Source of the DNA: Sandaracinus amylolyticus
Lineage (GTDB): Bacteria; Myxococcota_A; Polyangia; Polyangiales; Sandaracinaceae
Reading direction: 5' to 3'
DNA length: 64,000 nt
NCBI RefSeq assembly: GCF_000737325.1
Contig: NZ_CP011125.1
Coordinates: 1,736,001 to 1,800,000, forward strand
A program made the translations under genes and the position numbers. The notes below the pieces were generated by a model. It saw only the letters and a list, made by a program, of their open reading frames with translations, was not told where the DNA came from and searched no databases. Below, piece after piece: positions 17,707 through 26,615 of the stretch (its first letter is position 1; each line of letters begins with the position of its first letter).

Positions 17707-20700
17707 ATGAAACGAGCGATCCGGAGGATCGCGGTCGGGCTCGTGCTCGCGCTCGGACTGCCCCAGACGACGGCGGCGCAAGTGCGTCGTGACGCGATGG
17801 TGCAGGCACCCGAGGTGCGCCGGCCCGGTCGCGGGAGCGTCGCGGGAGCGTACGCGGCCGTGGGCTTCGACCCCGAGACCTTGAGCCGAGGCACGATCGA
17901 CGTCGCGGGGCCGTTCGAGGCGCCCGACGAGCGCGGCGCTCCGCTCGTGCCGATCTTCCCCACCTACGCGCCCGATCGCGGGCTCTCGGAGTGGGGCGTC
18001 GGATGGAGCGCGTCGTTCGCGATCCGAAGGCACCGCGATCGCGGCGACCTCGACTTCGCGACCGACGACTTCGCGAGCCCGTGGGGCGTGCTCGTGCAGG
18101 GCGACGACGGCGCGTACTACCCGCGCGGCATGGCGGCGCGCGTGCGCGTGACCCGCGAGCCCGATCGCTGGAGCGCGGTGCTCGAGGACGGCACGCGCAT
18201 CACGTTCCGCGACGCCGACGCGATCCGCACGTCGCGCGGCATCTACCAGTGGTCGGTCTCGGAGGCGGTCACGCCGCTCGGGGATCGCACCACGTGGGAG
18301 TACGCGGCGCGCAGCGATCAGGCGAAGCGCCCGTACGTGCAGCGCGTGACCTACGGCGGGCGCGAGAGCACGCCGCAGGTCGAGGTGCGCTTCGACTACG
18401 ACGGCACGATCGGCGCGCGCCACGTCGACTACGCGTCGGGCGTCGGCGTCGCGCTCGACCGCCGCGTGCGCGAAGTGCGCGTTTCCACTTGGGATCCGGC
18501 GAGCGCGAGCTATCTGCTGCGCCATCGCTACGAGCTCGGGTACGAGGAGAGCCCCGCGGGCGTCGCGTTCTATCTATCCCGCGCGCAGCGCTTCTTCGCG
18601 TCGGGCGAGCCGGACTCGCCGCGCACGTTCACCTATCGCTTCGGCGAGCAGGACGCGGCCGAGGCGACGCTCGCCGAGGCGAGCGTGCTCGACTCGTACC
18701 TCGAGGCCTGGGGCGTGACCGCGCTGATGCCCGACGTCTCGAGCTACGTCGACGTCGATCGCGACGGTCGCACCGACCTCGAGAACCGCTACGACCACGA
18801 GCTCGCGCGGCACACCGACGCGGGGCTGGAGTACGAGACGCTCCCGCGCGACGGCACCGAGGACCCCGAGTGCCGCCCCGTGCCGAGCCTCGACAACCAG
18901 CCGCGCCTGCTCGCGCGCATCGACGGCGAGCAGCGCGTGCTGCGGACCACGGCGGTCGGCGACGTGACGCGCGTGACGATGTGCGATCGCCAGGGCCACC
19001 GGCTCTCGCGCGTGAGCGTGAGCGGCGCGGGATGGACGCTCGGCGCGCGCACGCGGCTCGTCGACGTCGATCGCGATCGCCGCCCCGATCTCGTGCGCGT
19101 CACGTCGAGCGGCTACGAGGTGATGCGCAACACCGGCGACGCGAGCGCGCTGAGCTTCGCGGCGGTGACGCGCGGCACGCTCACGATCCCGTCGCCCGTC
19201 GACACGCTCTGGGTGCAGGACGTGAACGGCGACGGCATCGCCGATCTCGTCGGGCGCACCGCGTCCGCGCTGCAGGTGTGGCCGGGGCTCGGTGGCCGTC
19301 GCTTCGCGGCGAGCGGCACGCGCCTGCAGGTGCGTCGCGCGTCGGGCGAGGTGATCAGCGACCTGCGCCCGTACCAGATCGCGTTCCTCGACGCGAACCG
19401 CGACGGGCTCATCGACGTGCTGCTCTCGTCGGGCTCGACGCTGCGGCTCTACACGCATCGCGGGGATCGCTTCTCCGAGCAGAGCGTGCCCGCGCTCGCG
19501 ACGGTCGCGTTCGACGTCGGCTATCCGGTCGCGGTCGATCTCGAGGGCCGCGGAGAAGAGCAGGCGCTCGTCTCGCGGCGCGTCGACGGAGCGAACCACG
19601 CGTACGCGGTGACGCTCACGTCGCCGCGGGCAGGTCTCATGGTCCGCGCCGACGACGGACGCGGCGGCGCGATCGAGCTCGACTACGTGCGCGCGCCCGC
19701 GATCCCCGGGATGACTGTGCGGCCGCCGCTGCTCGCGCGCGTGACGACGCACGACGCGGGCGCGGACTCGGTCACGAGCCACTACGACTACGACGATCCG
19801 GTGTTCCACTCGGTCTCCGAGGGCCTCGTCGGATATCGCCTGGTGCGCCGCGCGAGCGCGACGTCGCTCGGCGAGATCGAGTTCCATCACGACGACGACG
19901 TGAGCGGGCTCGTGGTCGCGACGCGCACGCTCGACACGCTCACGGCCGACCTCCCGGCGGGCCTGCATCGCTTCACCGAGCACGTCTACGAGGACGCGCT
20001 CGTGCGCGCGGTGCGCACGATGCGCGAGGTGCGCGTGCGCGGCGGTCTGCGCGACGCGGAGGGCCACGAGGCGCTCGGCGCGGTGCGCGACGTGATCGCG
20101 TGGAGCGAGGACGGCCTGTGCCCCGAGCACGTCCGCACCACGGGTGAGCACGGCACGCTCGAGATCGTGCACACGCGCGCCGAGGTCGCAGCGCTCGCGG
20201 GCGCGCTGCACTGCGAGATCGCGACCGAGACCGAGATCGGCACGCATCCGGCGCGCGCGGCGCTCGACTTCCGCTACGACGCGCGCCTCGTGCGCAACGG
20301 CGTGGGTCAGATCGAGCGCGTCGAGATGCTCTCCGGCGGCGAGGCGCACGTGCTTCAGCAGAGCACGTACGACGCGCTGCACCGGCTCGTGTCGCTCACG
20401 ACGCCCGGGCGCGGCACGACGACCGTCGCGTACGCGCCGGGGACCGGCGAGATGCTCGAGGTCGTGGGCGCGGACGGAGTGCGCGGGCGCGTGGAGGAGC
20501 GCGACGCGCGCAGCGGCGCGATGACGCGCATCGCGTTCGATCGCGGGCCGGGCGGCGAGCTGCGCGAGCACTGGCGCTATGACGGCATGGAGCGGCTCGC
20601 GTCGCGCTGGGACAGCGTCGGAGCGGGCTCGGAGGCGATGCCCGAGGAGGCGATCTCGTACGCCTGGGCGTCGTCCACGCACCCCGGATCGATCGTCACG

Positions 20701-23448
20701 CGCACGCTCGTGGACGCGAGCGCCGGAACGTACGCGGAGAGCGCGGAGCTCTTCACCGCGGCGGGGCGCGCGATCGCGGGCCTCTCGCGGCTCGAGAGCG
20801 GGTGGGCGGTCGGTGACGTGACGATCGAGACGCGCGAGCAGGCGCGCACCGACGTCTATCGCCGCGCTCCGATCGCGGTCACGGGCGCGGGCGAGATCGC
20901 CTTCGCGACCCTCTTCGACGAGGCGAGCCGCGACTGGGTCGCGACGACGACGAGCTCGGTGCTCGGCCACACGCCGGGCGAGGAGCAGCTCGTGCGGGAC
21001 GGCGTCACGCGCCGTCTCGCGACCGCGGTCGGTCTCGCGAACGGCCACCTCGTCCACGCGACGTACGAGAACGGCGCGCTCTTCTCGACGCGCGAGCTCG
21101 ACGCCGAGGGCCGCGTGATCGCCGTGACCGACGGCGGCGGTGCGCGCGCGGAGATCGCGTACGACGCGCTCGGTCGCGTGGTGGGCGTGCTGCTGCCCGA
21201 CGGCACGACCCGCCAGACCGCGCGCTTCGACGCACAGGGCCGTCCGAGCGAGGTCGCGCACGACGGCGTCGGCTCGGTACGCCTCGTGTACCAGGGCGCG
21301 GGGGATCTCGTCGCGGAGCGGAGCTGGCACGCGCCCGACGGCACGCGCGTGCGCAGCGCGCGGTACGCGTACGACGCCGCGGGCCGCGAGATCGAGCGCA
21401 CGAACGTGCGCGCGTCGGACGGCGCCGAGGAGACGTTCCGCTTCCTCTACGACGGCGAGCGTCCCGACGGCGGCGTGATCCCCGGCCAGCGCGGTCGTCG
21501 CACGTCGGTGATCGGCCCGACGTTCGCGCGCTGGGATCGCTTCCTCCCCGACGGCAGCATCGCGAAGAGCGAGCTCGTGATCGACGGCGGGTGGCGCACG
21601 ATCCGGCTCGACTACACGCATTTCGAGGACGGCGCGATCCGCAGCGTCGATCGCCTGATCACCGACGCCGCGGGCGCGGTGCTCTCCTCGATGCGTCGCA
21701 CCACGCAGCGCGACGCGCTCGGTCGCATCGAGCGCGTGGTGCTCTCGAGCCCCGACGGCACGAACGCGCGCACGCTCTACGCGCTGTCGTACGACGATCA
21801 GGGGCGCCTCTCGCACGCGACGATCGGCTCGGGCGATCTCTTCGTGCCCGAGTACGACCCGCCGACGCGCACGCGCGTCGGCTACACCCACGACACGTCG
21901 GACGTGACGCTCACGTCGCGCGAGGAGCGTGACGCGCGCGGCCTCGTGACCACGCAGCACGTCGAGCTCGAGTCGGCGTCGTCGAGCACGAGCTACGATC
22001 GCGCGCTCTCGTACGACGCGCGTCGGTTCCTCCGCGGCTCGACGGGCGGCGGCACCACGACGGCCTACGCGTTCGACGCGACCGGCGCGATGGCGAGCGC
22101 GCAGGACGTCTCGGGCGCGCGTGCATTCGTGCGCAGCGGCGACGTGCTGCAGGCGGGCGGCGTCACCTACCGGCTCGACGGGATGGGCCGTGTGATCGCG
22201 CGAGACGATCTCGCGATCACGTACGGTCCGAACGGCGACGTCGAGCGCGCCGAGCGCGGTGATCGCGTCTGGACGTACGCCTACGACGAGACCGGGCAGC
22301 GCCTGCTCAAGCGCGAGAACGGCGTGATCACGATGGCGACGCTGCCGGGCGGCGTGTTCCTCGTGGGCAGCGACGTCGTCGAGCCGGTGATCGCGGGCGG
22401 GCACACCGTGGGCTTGCTCGTGAACGGCGCGCTGCGACCGCTCGCGACCGACACCCGCGGCACGGTGATCGCGGACGGCGACGGCCACGCGATCGACGTC
22501 TCGCCGTTCGGCGTGCGCAGCTCGCACGACGCGCTCGCGGCGGTGATCGAGTACGCGTCGAGCGGCTACGACGCGGATCTCCAGACCGTGCGCATGGGCG
22601 TGCGCGACTACGATCCCTACCTCGGTCGCTTCCGCACGCCGGACCCGCTCTACATGGAGGAGATCGATCGCTGCGCGTCGAGCCCCACGCAGTGTCAGCT
22701 CTTCGCGTACGTGAGCAACGATCCGCTCTCCTACGTCGACCCGAGCGGGCTCGAGGAGCGACCCGCGGGCGCCCAGCCGATCAACACGACGAGCTACATC
22801 GAGAGCTACGAAGAGTCCACGCGCGCCATGGTCGACGGGGTGGTGGACGGCTACAACGGCAACCGTCCGCTCATCGAGGCGTCGAGACACTACTTCCTCT
22901 TCGAGAGCTGGGACTGGGACACGAGCACGTACATGCGCCCGCTCTACTCGACGGACCGGACGTACCTGACGATGCTCACGCGGTTCGCGCTCGCGCCGGT
23001 GGGCAATCCGGCGCTGCGCGAGGCCGAGCTCTCGTTCGATCGCACCGCGCGTCTGCTCTACACGGTCGACAGCGCAGGCCCGTGGCAGGACAACTCGACG
23101 GCGCACACCGCGAACGCGAGCACGCAGACGCAGGACTCCGTGGGCACGACTCGGTCGAACACGACCACGCACGCGAACGAGGGCAGCGTGGGCGCGGCGG
23201 TCGGCGCGCCGGGCGGGCCCAGCGCGAGCTTCGGCGCGAAGAGCAGCGTGAGCTCGTCCGACACCTCCACGCATCAAACTTCGCGGATGGTGCAGACCGG
23301 CTCGGGGAACACCACGGCGTCCACGTTCCCGACGCAGATGCGGGTCAGTGAGGTCCGCCTCTGGATGGAGATCGTCGACAACCACGGAAACCGCAACTAC
23401 TACCAGCTCGGCCGCGCGACGCTCATCGACTCGCGCGTCCGACGCTGA
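17707..23448 (+). CDS. Exported SpvB/TcdB-N-like and Rhs repeat giant protein
   Basis: 1913 residues if the ATG at 17707 is used; the ATG at 17704 is adjacent. AAGGAG at 17695-17700 sets the start. A Sec signal peptide ends T-A-A-Q. The N-terminal 330 residues resemble the SpvB/TcdB N-terminal region (long beta domain, G-V-G-W-S-A-S-F). About residues 335-600 hold at least three VCBS/FG-GAP-like loops (D-V-D-R-D-G-R-T-D-L, D-V-D-R-D-R-R-P-D-L, D-V-N-G-D-G-I-A-D-L). From about 860 there are YD-type Rhs repeats. The Rhs core end is unmistakable: V-R-D-Y-D-P-Y-L-G-R-F, then Y-V-S-N-D-P-L-S-Y-V-D-P-S-G near residue 1678. A Ser/Thr-rich tail of about 235 residues follows, without a recognised toxin motif. 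Such proteins form hollow beta shells that can enclose a C-terminal cargo; here export would be by Sec rather than type VI secretion, because no VgrG or PAAR is nearby. Confidence 0.85.
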   Translation: MKRAIRRIAVGLVLALGLPQTTAAQVRRDAMVQAPEVRRPGRGSVAGAYAAVGFDPETLSRGTIDVAGPFEAPDERGAPLVPIFPTYAPDRGLSEWGVGWSASFAIRRHRDRGDLDFATDDFASPWGVLVQGDDGAYYPRGMAARVRVTREPDRWSAVLEDGTRITFRDADAIRTSRGIYQWSVSEAVTPLGDRTTWEYAARSDQAKRPYVQRVTYGGRESTPQVEVRFDYDGTIGARHVDYASGVGVALDRRVREVRVSTWDPASASYLLRHRYELGYEESPAGVAFYLSRAQRFFASGEPDSPRTFTYRFGEQDAAEATLAEASVLDSYLEAWGVTALMPDVSSYVDVDRDGRTDLENRYDHELARHTDAGLEYETLPRDGTEDPECRPVPSLDNQPRLLARIDGEQRVLRTTAVGDVTRVTMCDRQGHRLSRVSVSGAGWTLGARTRLVDVDRDRRPDLVRVTSSGYEVMRNTGDASALSFAAVTRGTLTIPSPVDTLWVQDVNGDGIADLVGRTASALQVWPGLGGRRFAASGTRLQVRRASGEVISDLRPYQIAFLDANRDGLIDVLLSSGSTLRLYTHRGDRFSEQSVPALATVAFDVGYPVAVDLEGRGEEQALVSRRVDGANHAYAVTLTSPRAGLMVRADDGRGGAIELDYVRAPAIPGMTVRPPLLARVTTHDAGADSVTSHYDYDDPVFHSVSEGLVGYRLVRRASATSLGEIEFHHDDDVSGLVVATRTLDTLTADLPAGLHRFTEHVYEDALVRAVRTMREVRVRGGLRDAEGHEALGAVRDVIAWSEDGLCPEHVRTTGEHGTLEIVHTRAEVAALAGALHCEIATETEIGTHPARAALDFRYDARLVRNGVGQIERVEMLSGGEAHVLQQSTYDALHRLVSLTTPGRGTTTVAYAPGTGEMLEVVGADGVRGRVEERDARSGAMTRIAFDRGPGGELREHWRYDGMERLASRWDSVGAGSEAMPEEAISYAWASSTHPGSIVTRTLVDASAGTYAESAELFTAAGRAIAGLSRLESGWAVGDVTIETREQARTDVYRRAPIAVTGAGEIAFATLFDEASRDWVATTTSSVLGHTPGEEQLVRDGVTRRLATAVGLANGHLVHATYENGALFSTRELDAEGRVIAVTDGGGARAEIAYDALGRVVGVLLPDGTTRQTARFDAQGRPSEVAHDGVGSVRLVYQGAGDLVAERSWHAPDGTRVRSARYAYDAAGREIERTNVRASDGAEETFRFLYDGERPDGGVIPGQRGRRTSVIGPTFARWDRFLPDGSIAKSELVIDGGWRTIRLDYTHFEDGAIRSVDRLITDAAGAVLSSMRRTTQRDALGRIERVVLSSPDGTNARTLYALSYDDQGRLSHATIGSGDLFVPEYDPPTRTRVGYTHDTSDVTLTSREERDARGLVTTQHVELESASSSTSYDRALSYDARRFLRGSTGGGTTTAYAFDATGAMASAQDVSGARAFVRSGDVLQAGGVTYRLDGMGRVIARDDLAITYGPNGDVERAERGDRVWTYAYDETGQRLLKRENGVITMATLPGGVFLVGSDVVEPVIAGGHTVGLLVNGALRPLATDTRGTVIADGDGHAIDVSPFGVRSSHDALAAVIEYASSGYDADLQTVRMGVRDYDPYLGRFRTPDPLYMEEIDRCASSPTQCQLFAYVSNDPLSYVDPSGLEERPAGAQPINTTSYIESYEESTRAMVDGVVDGYNGNRPLIEASRHYFLFESWDWDTSTYMRPLYSTDRTYLTMLTRFALAPVGNPALREAELSFDRTARLLYTVDSAGPWQDNSTAHTANASTQTQDSVGTTRSNTTTHANEGSVGAAVGAPGGPSASFGAKSSVSSSDTSTHQTSRMVQTGSGNTTASTFPTQMRVSEVRLWMEIVDNHGNRNYYQLGRATLIDSRVRR

Positions 23449-23465
23449 GCGCTCCGCACGAACGA

Positions 23466-23494
23466 CGCCCCCCGCGCAGCACGCGCGGGGGGCG
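23466..23494 (+). terminator. Perfect 12-bp GC hairpin after rhs
   Basis: Bases 23466-23477 and 23483-23494 are perfect reverse complements (core CCCCCC/GGGGGG) around a 5-base loop. The stem begins about 18 bases after the rhs stop codon. No T-run follows. This is the likely terminator of the rhs gene. Confidence 0.7.
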
Positions 23495-23506
23495 CTCGCG
23501 TTCGCG

Positions 23507-23622
23507 CCAACACTTCGCCGCCGTCACGCGGCGAACGAGCCGACACTTCGCCGCGGTCAGGCGGCGAACGAGCCAACACTTCGCCGCCGTCAGGCGGCGA
23601 ACGAGCCAACACTTCGCGTCAG
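23507..23622. repeat. 33-bp tandem repeat (3.5 copies), each a hairpin
   Basis: Copies begin at 23507, 23540 and 23573, with a partial copy at 23606. Each unit contains arms TTCGCCGCC and GGCGGCGAA around a four-base loop (GTCA; the first copy reads GTCAC with a base change), so every full unit can fold into a 9-bp stem. Copies differ by only one or two bases. No spacers separate them, so this is not a CRISPR array. It lies between the rhs terminator hairpin and the nitrilase-fold gene, ending about 33 bp before the latter's start codon. Confidence 0.9.
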
Positions 23623-23655
23623 GAGCGCATCCGCTGTAGCGTCTGCCTCCTTCTC

Positions 23656-25341
23656 ATGCCGACCGTCGGCGATCTCCTCCGTTATGTCCTTCCCGTCGGG
23701 ACCGTGCCTGGGAGCGCGAGCACGTCGCTCGCGTCGTGCCCGGTGTGGCCACCCGACGCGTTCGCAGCCGCGGCGACGCTCGTCGAGCGCTCGGCTTGCT
23801 ACACCCGCGATCGCTACTCCGGGCGCGGCTTGCCGCGCGGATCGGGCGCGCGCTGGTCTCCGTATTTCGGCCTCGAGTACCTCGCGCGCACCGACGCGGC
23901 GGGCGCGCGCTGGCGCAGCGAGATGCGCGTGCCCGACGAAGCGCAGAAGGCGTGGGAGACGATCGTCGCGGGCGAGACCGATCCCATCGGCCCCGAGACG
24001 AGCGACGCCGTCGCCGACGCCGCGATCGAGCTGCTCGCGATCGCCGACGAGGCCTGCGAGGGGATCGGCTTCGCGCCCGAGCATCCATCGCCGATCACGT
24101 CGTTCGTGCTCGAGGAGCACCTCCGCTTCGTCTCGCGCACCGCCGCAGCGAGCGTCGGCGCGATCCCCGACGTGCGCGTCTCGCTCTGCATCGCGGTCCC
24201 GCACGATCGCGCGTGCGTGCAGCCGAAGTCGCGCGCGGCGCAGGTCGGATGCGCGATGCGCGCGCTCTCGCACCACGTCGCGCTGTTGCCTGCGAAGCAC
24301 GAGATCGAGACGCGCTGGATGGTCGGCGATCTCGATCGCGCGCAGGGCCCGTTCAACCTGCTCTGCGTGCCGTTCCCGTACCGCATGCGCGGCGACGCGA
24401 TCGAGGCGGGCCCGCTGGTGCAGGGCGCGAGCGGCGCCGGTCACTTCCGCGTGAAGCAGACGTGGCTGCCCGAGAAGGACAAGGATCGCGTCGCGTTCGT
24501 CGCGGATCTCGTGCGCGAGCTGGTGCGCGTCTCCGAGCGCGAGGTCGGTCAGGTGCACGGCGTCGTGCTGCCCGAGCTCGCGCTGGACTCGCCCACGGTG
24601 CGCGGCGTCGCGAAGGAGCTCGCGAAGCTGCCGTCGCTCGAGCTCTTCATCGCGGGCACGTCGGCGATCTATCCGAAGAGCGGCGCGCCGCGGAACCTCG
24701 TGTTCGCGTCGCTGCTCGAGGGCGGCGAGGTGCGCACGCACTGGTGGCAGAGCAAGCACCATCGCTGGCGTTTGGACGAGGGGCAGATCCGTCGATACCA
24801 CCTCGGCCACACGCTCGATCCCGCGCGTCGTTGGTGGGAGGACATCGACGTCGACGATCGCCAGCTGAGCCTCTACGTGTTCCGCCCCGACGCGAGCATC
24901 GCGGTGCTCGTGTGCGAAGACCTCGCGCGGATCGATCCGGTGCAGCCCGTGCTGCGCGCGATGGGCCCGTCGCTCGTGATCGCGGTGCTGATGGACGGGC
25001 CGCAGCTCGATCGTCGCTGGCCGGGGCGCTACGCGGGCGCGCTCGCGGACGATCCCGGGAGCTCGGTGCTGACGCTGACGTCGCTCGGGATGATGGAGCG
25101 CTCCGTGATGCCGGGAGAGACCGAGCCGCGTCAGGTCGCGCTCTGGAAGGACGCGTCGGGCCAGGCGCGCGAGCTCAGCCTTCCGCGCGGCGCGCACGGG
25201 CTCGTGCTGAGCCTCGACGCGAGCCGCGAGGAGCGATGGACGCTCGATGGGCGCACCGATCGCGGCCGCACCGTGCGGCTCTCGCTGGGCGCGGTGCGCG
25301 CGGTCGCGCATCCGAGCCCGCCCGCGTGGCTGAGCGCCTGA
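23656..25341 (+). CDS. Nitrilase-fold (carbon-nitrogen hydrolase-like) protein, 561 residues
   Basis: 561 residues from ATG. The C-terminal 300 residues show the Glu-Lys-Cys set of the carbon-nitrogen hydrolase superfamily: E307 in V-L-P-E-L-A-L, K367 in Q-S-K-H-H-R-W and C420 in V-L-V-C-E-D-L-A-R. Spacing (60 and 53 residues) is within what the fold allows. The family is usually 260-350 residues; here there is an extra N-terminal region of about 240 residues with no recognised motif. There is no signal peptide. Its stop codon abuts the stop of the convergent next gene. Function is unknown. Nitrilase domains fused to reverse transcriptases occur in some phage-defence proteins, but no polymerase motif is seen here. 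Confidence 0.65.
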   Translation: MPTVGDLLRYVLPVGTVPGSASTSLASCPVWPPDAFAAAATLVERSACYTRDRYSGRGLPRGSGARWSPYFGLEYLARTDAAGARWRSEMRVPDEAQKAWETIVAGETDPIGPETSDAVADAAIELLAIADEACEGIGFAPEHPSPITSFVLEEHLRFVSRTAAASVGAIPDVRVSLCIAVPHDRACVQPKSRAAQVGCAMRALSHHVALLPAKHEIETRWMVGDLDRAQGPFNLLCVPFPYRMRGDAIEAGPLVQGASGAGHFRVKQTWLPEKDKDRVAFVADLVRELVRVSEREVGQVHGVVLPELALDSPTVRGVAKELAKLPSLELFIAGTSAIYPKSGAPRNLVFASLLEGGEVRTHWWQSKHHRWRLDEGQIRRYHLGHTLDPARRWWEDIDVDDRQLSLYVFRPDASIAVLVCEDLARIDPVQPVLRAMGPSLVIAVLMDGPQLDRRWPGRYAGALADDPGSSVLTLTSLGMMERSVMPGETEPRQVALWKDASGQARELSLPRGAHGLVLSLDASREERWTLDGRTDRGRTVRLSLGAVRAVAHPSPPAWLSA

Positions 25342-26010
25342 CTACGAATCAGGGAGCACGAGCTCGACGCGCCGGTTCAGCGCGCGCTGCTCGGGTGTGT
25401 CGCCGGCGGTGACGGGCTCGCTCGCGCCGTGCGCGATCACCACGACGCGCGCGGGATCGATCCCCAGGGAGACGAGCACGTCGCGCAGCCGCTCGGCGCG
25501 TCGACGCGCGAGCGCGACGGGTCGGCGTTCTTCGCGTCCTGCGTGACCGTGCAGCTCGACGCGCTTGATCTGCGGATTGCCGCTCAACGTGCCGGCGACC
25601 GCGCGCGCGAGGTCGAGCGCACCGTCGCCGAGGCGCGCGGAGTCCTTCACGAAGAAGAATCGCTCGCGCTGCGGTGCGATCGGGCCGGAGGTGAGCGGGA
25701 GCGCGCAGTGGTCGGGACAGCCGTCCTCGTCGTCGAGCCCGTTGTACGTCTCGGGCTCGCGCGGGCAGCGATCGTCGGCGTCCGCGATGCGATCGCGATC
25801 GTCGTCGAGATCCGAGCATCCGTCGTCGTCCTCGAAGCCGTCGACGTCCTCGGCCTCGCCCGGGCACGGGTCGCCGGCGACACGCGCATCGACGTCGACG
25901 ATGTCGACGTCACGATCGCTCGATGCGACGGCCGCGTTGCGCGCCGCATCACGCGCTCCACCGCACGCGGCGAGCACGAGCATCGCGATCACCGCAGTCC
26001 GCCTGCCCAC
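25342..26010 (-). CDS. OmpA-like lipoprotein with calcium-type repeats
   Basis: 222 residues from GTG 26010; an upstream start at 26064 would overlap the neighbouring gene and add a charged leader. Lipobox L-A-A-C follows a short hydrophobic helix. The middle holds Asp-rich thrombospondin-3-like loops (D-D-D-G-C-S-D-L-D-D-D-R-D-R-I-A-D-A-D-D and D-D-E-D-G-C-P-D). The C-terminal 100 residues form an OmpA domain, with V-E-L-H-G-H-A near the start of the peptidoglycan-binding part and L-N-R-R-V-E-L at the end. Likely anchored in the outer membrane and bound to peptidoglycan. Followed upstream by another small lipoprotein gene on the same strand, 34 bp away. Confidence 0.8.
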   Translation of the reverse strand: MGRRTAVIAMLVLAACGGARDAARNAAVASSDRDVDIVDVDARVAGDPCPGEAEDVDGFEDDDGCSDLDDDRDRIADADDRCPREPETYNGLDDEDGCPDHCALPLTSGPIAPQRERFFFVKDSARLGDGALDLARAVAGTLSGNPQIKRVELHGHAGREERRPVALARRRAERLRDVLVSLGIDPARVVVIAHGASEPVTAGDTPEQRALNRRVELVLPDS

Positions 26011-26044
26011 GCGCTCAGCGTACGGCGGCCGCGGCCGATTCCCG

Positions 26045-26530
26045 CTATGCGCCCGGCATCGCATCGGGCGGCGGCGTGGTCGGGCCCTCGTAGTCGTGCG
26101 GCAGACCGCTCAGATCGATCTCGAGCTCCACGTCGGGCGCGTCGTCGCTCACGAACACGCGCCCGCCCGCGAGATCGAAGTACAGGCGGGGATCTCCGTC
26201 GACGCGCGTGCCGTTGCGATCGCGCGCGAACACGAGGTCCTCGCCCTGCCGATAACACGCGTTGTAGCCGCCGTCGGCGAGGCCGTAGACCGTGTCGCCG
26301 CTGCACTCCACGCGGATCCGGCAGTTGTAGTAGGCGTCGTCGGTCCGCAGCACCTCGACCACGCACGCGTCACCGCGCTGCGGCACGACCGGACCGCGCG
26401 CCGCGACCACGCGTCCCTCGTGCACCTGTGGGGCGCCGACCTGCTGGATGTCGGGCGACTGCGCACCACCGCACGCGGCCGCGATCGACATCGCGAGCCC
26501 GGTCAGCGAAGCGCGGCGCCACCCAGCCAC
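26045..26530 (-). CDS. Small hypothetical lipoprotein
   Basis: 161 residues from GTG 26530 (V-A-G-W-R-R-A-S-L-T-G-L-A-M-S then I-A-A-A-C), a clear lipoprotein signal. The open frame extends upstream to 26677, but that part overlaps the divergent gene at 26616 and has no signal character. The mature part has five further Cys and a beta pattern (V-E-V-L-R-T-D-D-A-Y-Y-N-C). It ends in a Pro-rich tail. No family is recognised. Probably cotranscribed with the OmpA-like lipoprotein. Confidence 0.6.
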   Translation of the reverse strand: MAGWRRASLTGLAMSIAAACGGAQSPDIQQVGAPQVHEGRVVAARGPVVPQRGDACVVEVLRTDDAYYNCRIRVECSGDTVYGLADGGYNACYRQGEDLVFARDRNGTRVDGDPRLYFDLAGGRVFVSDDAPDVELEIDLSGLPHDYEGPTTPPPDAMPGA

Positions 26531-26615
26531 GCGGCGATCGTAGGCGGTCTCCCACGCGCTTGCGAGCGCGTCGGCGTCGACGCGCACGAGCGAACCCCTT
26601 AAGCTCCTGCTCGCT

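Noticed and set aside
12476-17809. Very long antisense open frame opposite the giant lipoprotein
   Set aside because: Arg/Ala/His-rich translation without motifs; a side effect of GC-rich codon use on the real strand.
23507-23622. Possible CRISPR array
   Set aside because: Units are directly adjacent with no spacers and each is a hairpin; no cas genes.
23656-25341. Possible reverse-transcriptase-nitrilase defence protein
   Set aside because: No Y-x-D-D or other polymerase motifs; only the nitrilase-like part is seen.
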